Shown here piece after piece: positions 56,669 through 64,000 of a DNA stretch of 64,000 bases (position 1 is its first letter; every line of letters begins with the position of its first letter). The translations under genes and the position numbers were made by a program. This stretch comes from Pleurocapsales cyanobacterium LEGE 06147 (GTDB lineage: Bacteria; Cyanobacteriota; Cyanobacteriia; Cyanobacteriales; Xenococcaceae), in contig JADEWQ010000019.1 in assembly GCA_015207585.1 (NCBI GenBank), positions 1 to 64,000 of the forward strand. The letters are read 5' to 3'. The notes under the pieces were generated by a model. That model had not been told where the DNA came from and searched no databases. It saw nothing but the letters and a program-made list of their open reading frames with translations.

Positions 56669-57748
56669 TCAGCTAAGAGCATCGGAAAGATAGTCGGCAG
56701 TAGTTTCTACCAGAGCGATCGCATTTTCATACAGCATTCGCGTCGGACCGATTACGCCTACGCTTCCTACCGGAATATCGTCTTGATAGTAGTTAGCAGC
56801 AATCAGCGTACAGGTGCGCATTGGTTCGAGAGGATTTTCCGAACCAATTCTGATGGTAACTCTTTGAGCACAATGCTCGAAATGGGAAACGGTAAAAATT
56901 AGAGGCCAGAGTTGGTCTTGTTCTTCTTCTAGTAAATGAAGTAAAGTTTGTACTTGTTGCAGTTGAGAAAATTCTGGCTGACGCAGTACTTCGGCTACGC
57001 CGCGAACCATAATCGGTGCGGCAGAAGGCTGAGAAAAACGTCTCAACTCTCGGGCTAAAACTTGTAAAAAATCGGCATAGCGTTCGAATTCTCTCCCCAA
57101 TTCAGTCCCATCCAACGCAGCTATTTCCGCAAGCGATCGCCCCTTGAGTTTGCTATTGAGAAAGTTGGATAAAATTTGTAGTTCTCCTTCAATTACTTCT
57201 TCATCTAAACCTTCCCGTTCCGAAGTAAAAGGAGATAATTCCATCAGCACGGATTGGGTCTGATAAGCATCGGTGACAATAATCAGCATTATCTGTCCCG
57301 AGGACAGGTGTACTAGCTGTAAGTGACGCAGAATATTGCTCGGATTTTGTGGTAGGGTAATTAGAGCGATATAGCCACTTAGAGTAGCTAAAATCTGGGT
57401 TGCTCTTTGCAGGAGAGCTTCAAAACTCCATCTTTCTTTTTTTAATTGTCTACTAAGCGACCATTCTAATTGTTTGCCGGAAATAGTGTCGGGAGAAATT
57501 AAACGGTCTACGTAAAGACGATAACCCGAATCTGAAGGAATGCGCCCGGCCGAGGCGTGAGGTTGATAGAGAAATCCTGCTTCTTCCAAACGTCCCATGA
57601 CATTGCGAATTGTTGCAGAACTGACTTTAAGGTTATATTCTTCGGCTAGGGTTTTTGAGCCTACTGGTTCTGCCGTAGCTATATAGTGTTTGATCGTAGC
57701 TTTAAGTATATTTTGATACCTTTGGTTTAAATTGGTTTGATGAGACAT
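56669..57748 (-). CDS. hrcA: Heat-inducible transcription repressor HrcA
   Basis: HrcA represses chaperonin genes by binding CIRCE elements. The N-terminal winged helix shows [20 protein letters not shown] and [20 protein letters not shown], followed by [20 protein letters not shown]. The remaining 250 residues are the dimerisation and inserted domains, ending [19 protein letters not shown]. Length 359 is standard. No CIRCE inverted repeat (GCACTC-N9-GAGTGC) is visible in the window, so its targets lie elsewhere. A rhodanese gene precedes it on the strand by 149 bases. Confidence 0.95.
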   Translation of the reverse strand: MSHQTNLNQRYQNILKATIKHYIATAEPVGSKTLAEEYNLKVSSATIRNVMGRLEEAGFLYQPHASAGRIPSDSGYRLYVDRLISPDTISGKQLEWSLSRQLKKERWSFEALLQRATQILATLSGYIALITLPQNPSNILRHLQLVHLSSGQIMLIIVTDAYQTQSVLMELSPFTSEREGLDEEVIEGELQILSNFLNSKLKGRSLAEIAALDGTELGREFERYADFLQVLARELRRFSQPSAAPIMVRGVAEVLRQPEFSQLQQVQTLLHLLEEEQDQLWPLIFTVSHFEHCAQRVTIRIGSENPLEPMRTCTLIAANYYQDDIPVGSVGVIGPTRMLYENAIALVETTADYLSDALS

Positions 57749-57897
57749 CGAAAACGTAAAGTTTTATTAAGGAGTGTGGTTTAAATTTTTTTTGTTAAGT
57801 ATAGCTTCTGTATTGTTTTCTGAAAATAATTTGGTTGCTAGGAATTGGTTATTTTCACACAGACTTAAAGGGGATTGGGTTTGTAACATCTCTTGAA

Positions 57898-58248
57898 TTA
57901 ATAGCGTGCCATACTGGGGTCTATTTTCAGCGAGTAAGCATCTATACCGCCTGCAATATTTTTGACATTAGTAAAGCCAATACCGATCAACCACTGACAC
58001 ATTTGAGCCGAACGAATGCCATGATGACACATGACCAAAGTTTCGACTTCAGGATTAAAACGGGTTACGATTTGGTCTGTCCACTCAGAAAATTGGCTCA
58101 GAGGTAGCACCTCAAAACCTTCGATATAGGCTATCTCTATTTCATGAGGTTCCCGGACATCGATTAACTGGATTTTGTCTCCTCGTGCTAGATATTGGGA
58201 TAGTTCTTCGACGCTGATTTCAGGAATAGCTGAGTAAGAAAAAGACAT
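57898..58248 (-). CDS. Rhodanese-like single-domain protein
   Basis: The 116-residue protein is a single rhodanese domain with active-site Cys74 in VMCHHGIRSAQMCQWL. DKIQLIDVREPHEIEIAYIE and NIAGGIDAYSL are family motifs. Such domains carry persulfide sulfur. The six-residue active loop (CHHGIR) is of sulfurtransferase size. It lies between the beta-helix gene and hrcA on the same strand, 47 bases from the former. Confidence 0.93.
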   Translation of the reverse strand: MSFSYSAIPEISVEELSQYLARGDKIQLIDVREPHEIEIAYIEGFEVLPLSQFSEWTDQIVTRFNPEVETLVMCHHGIRSAQMCQWLIGIGFTNVKNIAGGIDAYSLKIDPSMARY

Positions 58249-58295
58249 TGTTCCTTCGTCACTACAACTGTATTTATTTTTAATTTAATCAATCC

Positions 58296-60389
58296 TCAAG
58301 AATTTTTTGCTCCCTTCGATTGAACTGGCCAAAGATAAAACCAATTTTTGCCTTTCTGTAAATTTTGAAAGGGTCCGGCTAATAAATTTTCTGTTGGCAT
58401 GGGATTAGCAAAAAAATCTCGGTCAACTCCTCGGACAGATGGAGGATGAAGCATTTGGAAAGGTTCATCGCTATCAAATTCAATGTATTGTCCGCGAGCC
58501 GATAAGTTCATACTTCCTTTTTCAATAGCACCAACTTCGACTTCGCCAAGGTCTATTTCTGGAACCACGCTGTGGAGATCGTTTTCAGTCAGAACTCTCC
58601 ACCAATTCAGGGTTAGATAGGGTTGCTCGACCCACAGTTCAAGATTGGGTTTTTCAGCAAAATTGCCAGCCTCGAGAGCGGCTCGGAATGCCTCTAGCAA
58701 CTGTTCTCGTTTAATTCGTCCATCGTTAGTGTTGAGTACAAAACGAGCGAAGCCCAAGCCTTCCCATTGCCACTGCGTCCCGCCGACCAGTAAATTGTAG
58801 TCCGAGCGATTGTCGAAGCCTCGTTCCGAAGGCAACGGCAGACAGATGTTCCCCCGATAATTGTCTACAAAAACATTGTTATAGATTCTTTGGTGGGAAG
58901 TCTCAACCATCTTGAGTTCTCCGTTGTCCTGTTTGAACTTGCGTTCGGTGACCGTGCGCATATAAACGCCGAAGTGAGAGTTACCGTAAAGCAAGTTGTG
59001 GGCTACGGTTACACCGGAGGCATCGTGAGTATAAATACCATCGCCAATTCTGGTGTAAGCGACAACATTGTTATCTACTAAAATCGGTCCGTTTCCCATT
59101 TCAACAAAAATACCCGACCCTAAATTATTGATTACTACGTTTCTGGTAACTCGAGAGTTTTGCCAGATGTTATCTAACCAAATACCAGAGGCATCGTTAT
59201 CTCGGACGAGATTGGCTTCAATCAGACCATCGACAAACATGTGAACTTTGATGCCGCCAGTTTCCGGTGCCGTCCAACCAAGTCGGTTATTGCGTTCGAT
59301 TTGGTTACCAATAATCTGCGTACCCGTATGCCTCCAACCAGCAATACCACAGCAACCGTTATCGTTAATTAGATTATTACGGATGAGATGATAGCCTACA
59401 ACTTCTGGGATTGGTTCTCCTGCTATCACGTAAGGAGCTTCGCTGCCACAGTCTAAACCAATTGCTTTAGCATAGCGAATTATATTGTCCTCAATAACCC
59501 AGTGATGACCGCTTCGAGTTCCTACAGCACCCGTCTGAGGAGAATTTTCTTTATCCCAAAAGGCACTGGGAAACTGATTGGCAGCGTGCTCGAAGGTAAA
59601 GCCTCGGACATAAATATAACCTAAACCACGTTGGTAGGGAGCGAAAATCCGTTCGCGAACCGTCACTTCTACCAGTCGCGATTGAGCGAGTCGGACGCGG
59701 GAACTTGGTTCCCGCGTAGGAGACTCGGTGACTTCCCGTGGGGTTGGCGAAGAAGAAAAGTGAACGTAGAGGCGATCCTTGTCGGGAGCGAACATCCAGC
59801 TATTTTCCTTATTCAACAACTGCTCTAACGAATCCACCTCGTCTAGCGGTTCCCCATCAACAAAAACTTGTCCGAGTGTTCGATTCCCATTCATTCTTTT
59901 TAGCTCGATGCGATAGGGATTATAATCGCTCAAATCGCTGAATATATCTGAGTTGAGAGTACCGCTGTAAACATTGGGATAACTTTCTAAGGGTTGGGGT
60001 TCGGGAGACCAAATTTCAGAACCTTTGACGATCGCTGTTTCACCGGGAGCAGCTCTATAAATAATCGGATGCTCTGGCTCGCCTCCCCGTGCAGGAGCTA
60101 TCCGTTCGCGGTAGATGCCTGAATAAACGAGTATAGTATCTCCAGGACGAGCAAGTTCGGCCGCACGAGAGATAGTTTTAAAGGGTCGTGTTTGTGTGCC
60201 CCCACCCTCGTCTGACGCCTTTGGATGATTCTGATTGACGATCCAAATTCTAAAACTAGGAGTCTGAGCTTTTGTCTGCTCGTCTGCCGAGTCCACCGTC
60301 ACTAGCAACATCAACATCAATGCTAGTAGATAAATAAATCTACGTCTTGTCAAGAGAAGCAATAAATGGGAGGGTTGAATTGAGAACAT
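58296..60389 (-). CDS. Right-handed parallel beta-helix protein, exported
   Basis: The 697-residue protein begins with a signal or anchor helix (FIYLLALMLMLLVTV). The DUF1565-type start TQTRPFKTISRAAELARPGD then DTILVYSGIYRERIA leads to a long run of PbH1 rungs (HLIRNNLINDNGCCGIAGWR, IIGNQIERNNRLGW, VTRNVVINNLGSGIFVEMGN, YNNVFVDNYRGNICLP). This fold is used by polysaccharide lyases, epimerases and adhesins, and no catalytic site is clear. At about residues 221-241 (PREVTESPTREPSSRVR) an abrupt Pro/Arg/Ser segment is encoded by a nested-hairpin repeat at 59688-59726 on the reverse strand. Confidence 0.88.
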   Translation of the reverse strand: MFSIQPSHLLLLLTRRRFIYLLALMLMLLVTVDSADEQTKAQTPSFRIWIVNQNHPKASDEGGGTQTRPFKTISRAAELARPGDTILVYSGIYRERIAPARGGEPEHPIIYRAAPGETAIVKGSEIWSPEPQPLESYPNVYSGTLNSDIFSDLSDYNPYRIELKRMNGNRTLGQVFVDGEPLDEVDSLEQLLNKENSWMFAPDKDRLYVHFSSSPTPREVTESPTREPSSRVRLAQSRLVEVTVRERIFAPYQRGLGYIYVRGFTFEHAANQFPSAFWDKENSPQTGAVGTRSGHHWVIEDNIIRYAKAIGLDCGSEAPYVIAGEPIPEVVGYHLIRNNLINDNGCCGIAGWRHTGTQIIGNQIERNNRLGWTAPETGGIKVHMFVDGLIEANLVRDNDASGIWLDNIWQNSRVTRNVVINNLGSGIFVEMGNGPILVDNNVVAYTRIGDGIYTHDASGVTVAHNLLYGNSHFGVYMRTVTERKFKQDNGELKMVETSHQRIYNNVFVDNYRGNICLPLPSERGFDNRSDYNLLVGGTQWQWEGLGFARFVLNTNDGRIKREQLLEAFRAALEAGNFAEKPNLELWVEQPYLTLNWWRVLTENDLHSVVPEIDLGEVEVGAIEKGSMNLSARGQYIEFDSDEPFQMLHPPSVRGVDRDFFANPMPTENLLAGPFQNLQKGKNWFYLWPVQSKGAKNS
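59688..59726. repeat. Nested-hairpin repeat, copy 3, inside the beta-helix gene
   Basis: The outer stem GAGTC/GACTC (59688-59726) encloses the inner stem ACGCGGGAAC-TTG-GTTCCCGCGT (59695-59717, perfect 10 bp). The element is 39 bases, a multiple of three, and the host frame stays open. Confidence 0.7.
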
Positions 60390-60482
60390 AATTGCATCAG
60401 CTATGTCGAGCGATTATTGAGAGTAGTAAAGACAACTAAGTATAAAAGTATAAAAACTACATAATATTAATCGCAGCCAAAA

Positions 60483-62180
60483 TTGCTAGTTTTTAGTTCA
60501 CTGTCAATGAAACTTCGTTCTTTTTTATTTACTCTGGTAGCAGGAGCGATCGCGCTTCTGTTAATTGCAGCTATTACTCTATATTGGATACTGGCGCAAA
60601 GTCCTTTAAACCTCCTCAAAGGAGGAGTAAGTACTTATCCCCAAGCAGCAATGTTTGTGCCCAAGCAAGCCCCAGCCTTGGTGTCTCTGTTAATCAATCC
60701 TGAAAAATTGGAGGCTTTACGCCAGCTAGCCGCACCCATAAGCAAAAGAAGGCGATCGCGGCAAGAATGGCAGGAACTAAAAACAAACTTACTAGCACAA
60801 ACCGGATTAGATTATCAACGAGATATCAAGCCCTGGTTGGGAGACGAAGTTACTCTAGCGATCGCGTCTCTAGATTTCGACCGTAATCGGGACAATGGAA
60901 TACAGCCCGGATATCTCCTGATTACTAAAACTAAAGATACCGAAAAAGCTAAGGAGTTTTTACAGGTTGCTTATTCAGAACGGGCAATTGCTAGCAATCG
61001 GGATTTAAAGTTTGAAAAATATAAAGGAGTCAACCTTACCTATCCAAGTTCTCTGACTACAAAACAAGAATCGGGTATTTGGGCTAGTGCCGTAGTTGGA
61101 GATTTTGTTCTATTTGCCAATCATCCCAAGGTATTGCGAGAGGCAATTAATAACGCCCAAGCAGTTGACCTTAATCTAACTCATGCCTCCTTTTATCAAG
61201 AGGCTTTGAAAACAATTGTCGAACCGAGAATTGGTCTGGCGTTTATCAATCTCCCCGCTGCCTCTGCTTGGGCTGCTAAAGCGCCGATACCAGAAACCCC
61301 TGCATTGGAACAGATGCTGACGGTTACCTTGTCTGCTAATCTAGAAGGATTAGTCGCACAAACTGCTCTTATTGGCGTTAAGGGAGCACTCGAACAAACT
61401 CCCGTCCTATCTGGACCAGTAGATACTTTAGCTTATGTTCCCGCTACAAGTATCATGGCAGCAGCAGGAGTAGACTTAGATCGATTCTGGCAGGAAATTG
61501 TTACCGGATTAGCACCCAACAGTCCCCTCGCCCAATTTATCAATCGGGCGATCGCTAGCCTGCAAGAACCGTTAGGAATCGATCTGCCCCAAGATATTTT
61601 CTCGTGGGTACGGGGAGAATATGCCCTTTCTCTCGTCTCTAACCCAGATAATAAGCAATTAGACTGGTTATTCGTTGCTGAAAAAACTCCCGCTACCGAG
61701 GTCGATCTTGTTATCGAACATTTAGATAATCTTGCTAAGGAACGGGGACTGAGTGTGGGCAACTTCCCCGTAGATGACACCCAGATTACTGCCTGGACTA
61801 AATTAAAAACTGCTACTCGCCAAGATTCAGTTAGTTTGGATGCAGAAGTTAAAGGGGCACATATTAACACTCCCAAGTATGTCATTTTGGCTTCATCTGT
61901 GGAAGCGATCGCTCAAGCTTTGGCATTAGATCGAAATTCTCTCCTGAACAGTAAAGATTTTGAACGGGCAGTTACTTCTTTGCCGCTCAAAAATAACGGC
62001 TATTTCTACATCAATTGGCAAAATGGAAAATCTGCCTTTGAGAAAAACATACCCTTATTGCGGGTCATTGAATTATCGGCACAATCCCTTTTCAGCCACT
62101 TGCGATCGCTTACTCTGACCAGTCAAGGCAGTGAAAATGGAGTCCGTCGGGCAACGGTTTTCTTCAATCTGCAAGCTTGA
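60483..62180 (+). CDS. DUF3352 domain-containing protein
   Basis: The 565-residue protein has one N-terminal membrane helix (TLVAGAIALLLIAAITLYWI) and a large periplasmic region of the DUF3352 type: AAMFVPKQAPALVSLLINPE, LGDEVTLAIASLDF, VVGDFVLFANHPKVLREAIN and GRIGLAFINLPAA-like text, with a second half repeating the fold (YALSLVSNPDNKQLDWLFVA, PKYVILASSVEAIAQAL). No enzymatic site is known. The family is common in cyanobacteria. It is divergent from the beta-helix gene by 93 bases. An ATG at 60507 (MKLRSF) is the other possible start. Confidence 0.88.
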   Translation: MLVFSSLSMKLRSFLFTLVAGAIALLLIAAITLYWILAQSPLNLLKGGVSTYPQAAMFVPKQAPALVSLLINPEKLEALRQLAAPISKRRRSRQEWQELKTNLLAQTGLDYQRDIKPWLGDEVTLAIASLDFDRNRDNGIQPGYLLITKTKDTEKAKEFLQVAYSERAIASNRDLKFEKYKGVNLTYPSSLTTKQESGIWASAVVGDFVLFANHPKVLREAINNAQAVDLNLTHASFYQEALKTIVEPRIGLAFINLPAASAWAAKAPIPETPALEQMLTVTLSANLEGLVAQTALIGVKGALEQTPVLSGPVDTLAYVPATSIMAAAGVDLDRFWQEIVTGLAPNSPLAQFINRAIASLQEPLGIDLPQDIFSWVRGEYALSLVSNPDNKQLDWLFVAEKTPATEVDLVIEHLDNLAKERGLSVGNFPVDDTQITAWTKLKTATRQDSVSLDAEVKGAHINTPKYVILASSVEAIAQALALDRNSLLNSKDFERAVTSLPLKNNGYFYINWQNGKSAFEKNIPLLRVIELSAQSLFSHLRSLTLTSQGSENGVRRATVFFNLQA

Positions 62181-62573
62181 GTTATTATATCAATAATATA
62201 TCAATTGGTTTTTTGAGTAAAACAGATGTTTTGTAGGGGCGATGCTCCCTTTGCTTTGCTGCGCCTACGGCGAGCGGGAGTACTGCGCAAGCGCGATTTT
62301 TTGTTTAAGTCTGGCTATTTAGTTGAAAAGCGATCGCGCTTCTATAATAATGCACTCGCCAAAAGAACAAAAGTCTCAAAAGCGATCGTTAGCAAGGTAT
62401 TGAGTACATAGAAACGATTTGTAAATATATTATTGATAAATTGCACGCAATCTTAACTTGTCACAAATGCTGACCACTACGCGTACTAACCATTACTGAG
62501 GATATCTTAGGGCATCTGGCACAATGAGTGAATAGAAAGCTCCTGAACGGTCATAATTGAAGAGGTCAACAAA
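62181..62573. other. Intergenic region with a short GC-rich repeat
   Basis: At about 62236-62310 lies GTAGGGGCGATGCTCCC followed by GC-rich text (CTGCGCCTACGGCGAGCGGG), a pattern common in dispersed cyanobacterial repeats. A 61-codon frame over it (62226-62411) is not credible as a gene. The rest is AT-rich and presumably holds the promoter of the methyltransferase-like gene. Confidence 0.45.
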
Positions 62574-63446
62574 ATGTTTGCAATACTGAAAAAAAAGCTT
62601 CACACCTTGGTGGACAACGCCATCCTGTTGGACAACATCATTCTGAAAAATTCTGAGGATGAGCTCATTGTTAAGCTAGCAACTCAAGAAAGATGTCCAG
62701 AAAATTTAAAACAGATCGTAAACAATTGCGTTGGTAATGTTTGGGGAATTTCAGAACAATTGGCACTTTTTCTATCAAACACTATTCACCATTTTCATTC
62801 TAAAAATGTGTTAGAGTTTGGTGCCGGATCTTCGTCTCTAGTTCTTGCCCATTCAATTTCAAGTATTGGAGGAGGAAAACTTTCATCAATTGAACAACAC
62901 CCGACGTGGTGTGCTGAAAATTGGAAAATTGTACAGGAAATAGAAAATGTAGACTCTCAGATGATCGTGGGTAAACCGAAATGGTCATTCGGGATATCGG
63001 GAATATATTTTTCTTTTAAGGAATCTTGTCTAAGCGATGTTGCTTCTAGAGCTCCTTATGATTTGGTCTTGATTGACAGTCCTCAATTTTTCTTTGGACG
63101 AGATGGAGGAGTTCCTCTCATATATGACTATTTAGTCCCCAACGCACTGATTATCTTGGATGATGCTGGTCGTCAGTTTGAAAAAAATACTCTTTTCCGA
63201 TGGTTACGTTCTTATCCGGGTTTGAGTTTAGTATATTACGCTCCTGAATTTGGTGGTAAAGGCTTAGCTGTACTCCGTTGTCACCATAAACAATCACCTC
63301 AATTCTCTTTTTCAGCTTTTATATCAGGTATCAGAGATTCATATTCCATTTTTAAAAATTCAGAATTCAAGAAACTCAGAACTCAGATATCATTTGGGTG
63401 TGGCTCTTTGACAGAGACAGCTTCACCCTCAGCCAGAAAAAACTAA
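62574..63446 (+). CDS. Class I SAM-dependent methyltransferase-like protein
   Basis: The 290-residue protein shows a Rossmann-type SAM motif I, NVLEFGAGSSSLVLAHSISS (about residues 78-97), an acidic post-I site in KLSSIEQHPTWC, and motif IV as APYDLVLIDSPQFFFG. LIILDDAGRQFEKN follows. The pattern resembles FkbM- or CmcI-like O-methyltransferases, but the substrate is unknown. About 60 residues precede the core. The C-terminal 50 residues are hydrophilic and end near a tract of short repeats. It stands alone before the group II intron region. Confidence 0.75.
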   Translation: MFAILKKKLHTLVDNAILLDNIILKNSEDELIVKLATQERCPENLKQIVNNCVGNVWGISEQLALFLSNTIHHFHSKNVLEFGAGSSSLVLAHSISSIGGGKLSSIEQHPTWCAENWKIVQEIENVDSQMIVGKPKWSFGISGIYFSFKESCLSDVASRAPYDLVLIDSPQFFFGRDGGVPLIYDYLVPNALIILDDAGRQFEKNTLFRWLRSYPGLSLVYYAPEFGGKGLAVLRCHHKQSPQFSFSAFISGIRDSYSIFKNSEFKKLRTQISFGCGSLTETASPSARKN

Positions 63447-63586
63447 CGTCCTCGTAGAGCGATGGCTGCTTAGGAAAATTGGTCGGGGATATGTTCCCAA
63501 ACTCCAGTAAAGCGATCGGGAAATCCTCAAAGTTTATCCTTTTGTGAGTGAGAAGACCCTATGCTCAGCGTTAGCGGGATAGGGAC

Positions 63587-63627
63587 GGGGCTTTTAAAGG
63601 GCGGAATTTATTTCCGCCCGCAGCCCC
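63587..63627. repeat. Nested-hairpin repeat, copy 4 (diverged)
   Basis: The outer stem GGGGCT/AGCCCC (63587-63592 and 63622-63627) encloses GGGCGGAA-TTTAT-TTCCGCCC (63599-63619). Same size (41 bases) and two-stem layout as copies 2 and 3, but the core GGAAC is changed to GGAAT. The rest of 63447-63713 holds no gene. Confidence 0.5.
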
Positions 63628-63713
63628 TCATGAAAGCGAACGCAGGGTTGACAAAATCGACGTAGAATCTTCATAAATATAGCTTCTAACTGTTGTATAG
63701 TACTAAAAGGTTG

Positions 63714-64000
63714 GTGTGTTCGCGCCTCGGAAGACCAGTGTCATGTTTCGACAGAGGCATTAGTACCTAGAAAAGTTGGTACCATACTTGTTGTCCCCGG
63801 GCAGGGGATGAATCGGATACGGAACCGATTTCAAAATTGCCTGTGGAGGCGTTCTGGCGGGGTGAAGCATGAGACTTTCTAGGAAGTTGCTTGAGTGTGT
63901 AGCTAGTTAAGAGCCTGAGAGACAGGAAATCTATAACCAGCGATGGTTGGAATCTCTAATCTCAGCCGTAAGGCGGATTAGAGAGGATGTCAATACCCTG
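63714..64000 (+). mobile_element. Probable group II intron, 5' part (runs off the window)
   Basis: GTGTG at 63714-63718 fits the group II 5' splice consensus GUGYG. It is followed by about 285 bases of structured noncoding sequence without a start. Stretches such as TGAATCGGATACGGAACCGA, GAGACTTTCTAGGAAGTTGC and CTAATCTCAGCCGTAAGGCG are, from memory, typical of domain I of cyanobacterial group II introns. ATCGGATACGGAACCGAT forms a stem, as does TCTCTAATC with GATTAGAGA. The reverse transcriptase frame would lie beyond 64,000. Confidence 0.6.

Noticed and set aside
62226-62411. Open frame of 61 codons after the DUF3352 gene
   Set aside because: The composition comes from a GTAGGGGCGATGC-type dispersed repeat and HIP1 octamers; there is no plausible start signal or family.

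Overview
The window is cyanobacterial chromosome. The octamer GCGATCGC (HIP1) recurs in genes and gaps. Cyanobacterial markers include ndhH of the NDH-1 complex, cofH, the SbtA/SbtB bicarbonate system, the ferredoxin:thioredoxin reductase catalytic chain, PSRP-3/Ycf65 and the atp beta-epsilon pair. The species cannot be fixed. Base composition, repeat load and envelope gene content would fit a coccoid or baeocystous lineage, but that is only an inference.

Bases 1-7,510 are a gene graveyard. It holds an internally deleted IS1634-type transposase, a HicAB pair whose hicA has no ordinary start codon, a broken YdjM-like hydrolase, a second transposase relic, a frameshifted jacalin-like lectin, an IS200/IS605-like end, a broken HlyD-like protein and HepT and HsdS fragments. 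One intact pair sits inside it: an acyl-CoA dehydrogenase and a divergent HxlR-type regulator that share a perfect inverted repeat.

Bases 7,600-34,000 are mostly core genes. They include a DUF362 protein, ndhH, uppP (3' frameshift), rnhA and bcp. A Crp/Fnr regulator lies divergent from the sulfate importer sbpA-cysT-cysW-cysA. Next come UDP-glucose dehydrogenase with UDP-glucuronate decarboxylase, cofH, hemB behind a Fur-box-like site, ftrC with a DUF309 gene, and an lptA-lptB-lptF/G-like lipid export set. A squalene/phytoene synthase-like gene, a 2Fe-2S ferredoxin, the CO2-concentrating set sbtA-sbtB-carbonic anhydrase and a class V aminotransferase follow.

Bases 34,000-50,850 hold an AI-2E-type permease, a frameshifted AT-rich membrane protein, DUF202 and HAD proteins, ycf65, atpC/atpD, gdhA, an FAD oxidoreductase, an MscS channel, two adjacent lipoprotein glycoside hydrolases (GH5-like and GH9-like) and ahcY.

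Bases 50,850-64,000 hold a broken YqaA-like gene, exoD, an SLH protein, a GH10-like putative glycosyl hydrolase, hrcA, a rhodanese, a parallel beta-helix protein, a DUF3352 protein and a methyltransferase-like gene. The window ends inside what looks like the 5' part of a group II intron.

No wholly new multi-gene system is evident. The most unusual signal is a family of about 40-bp nested-hairpin repeats. Two copies lie inside open frames, and each spans exactly 39 bp between its outer stem ends, so each adds 13 codons without breaking the frame. A separate diverged long repeat forms the N-terminal extension of the LptA-like protein.
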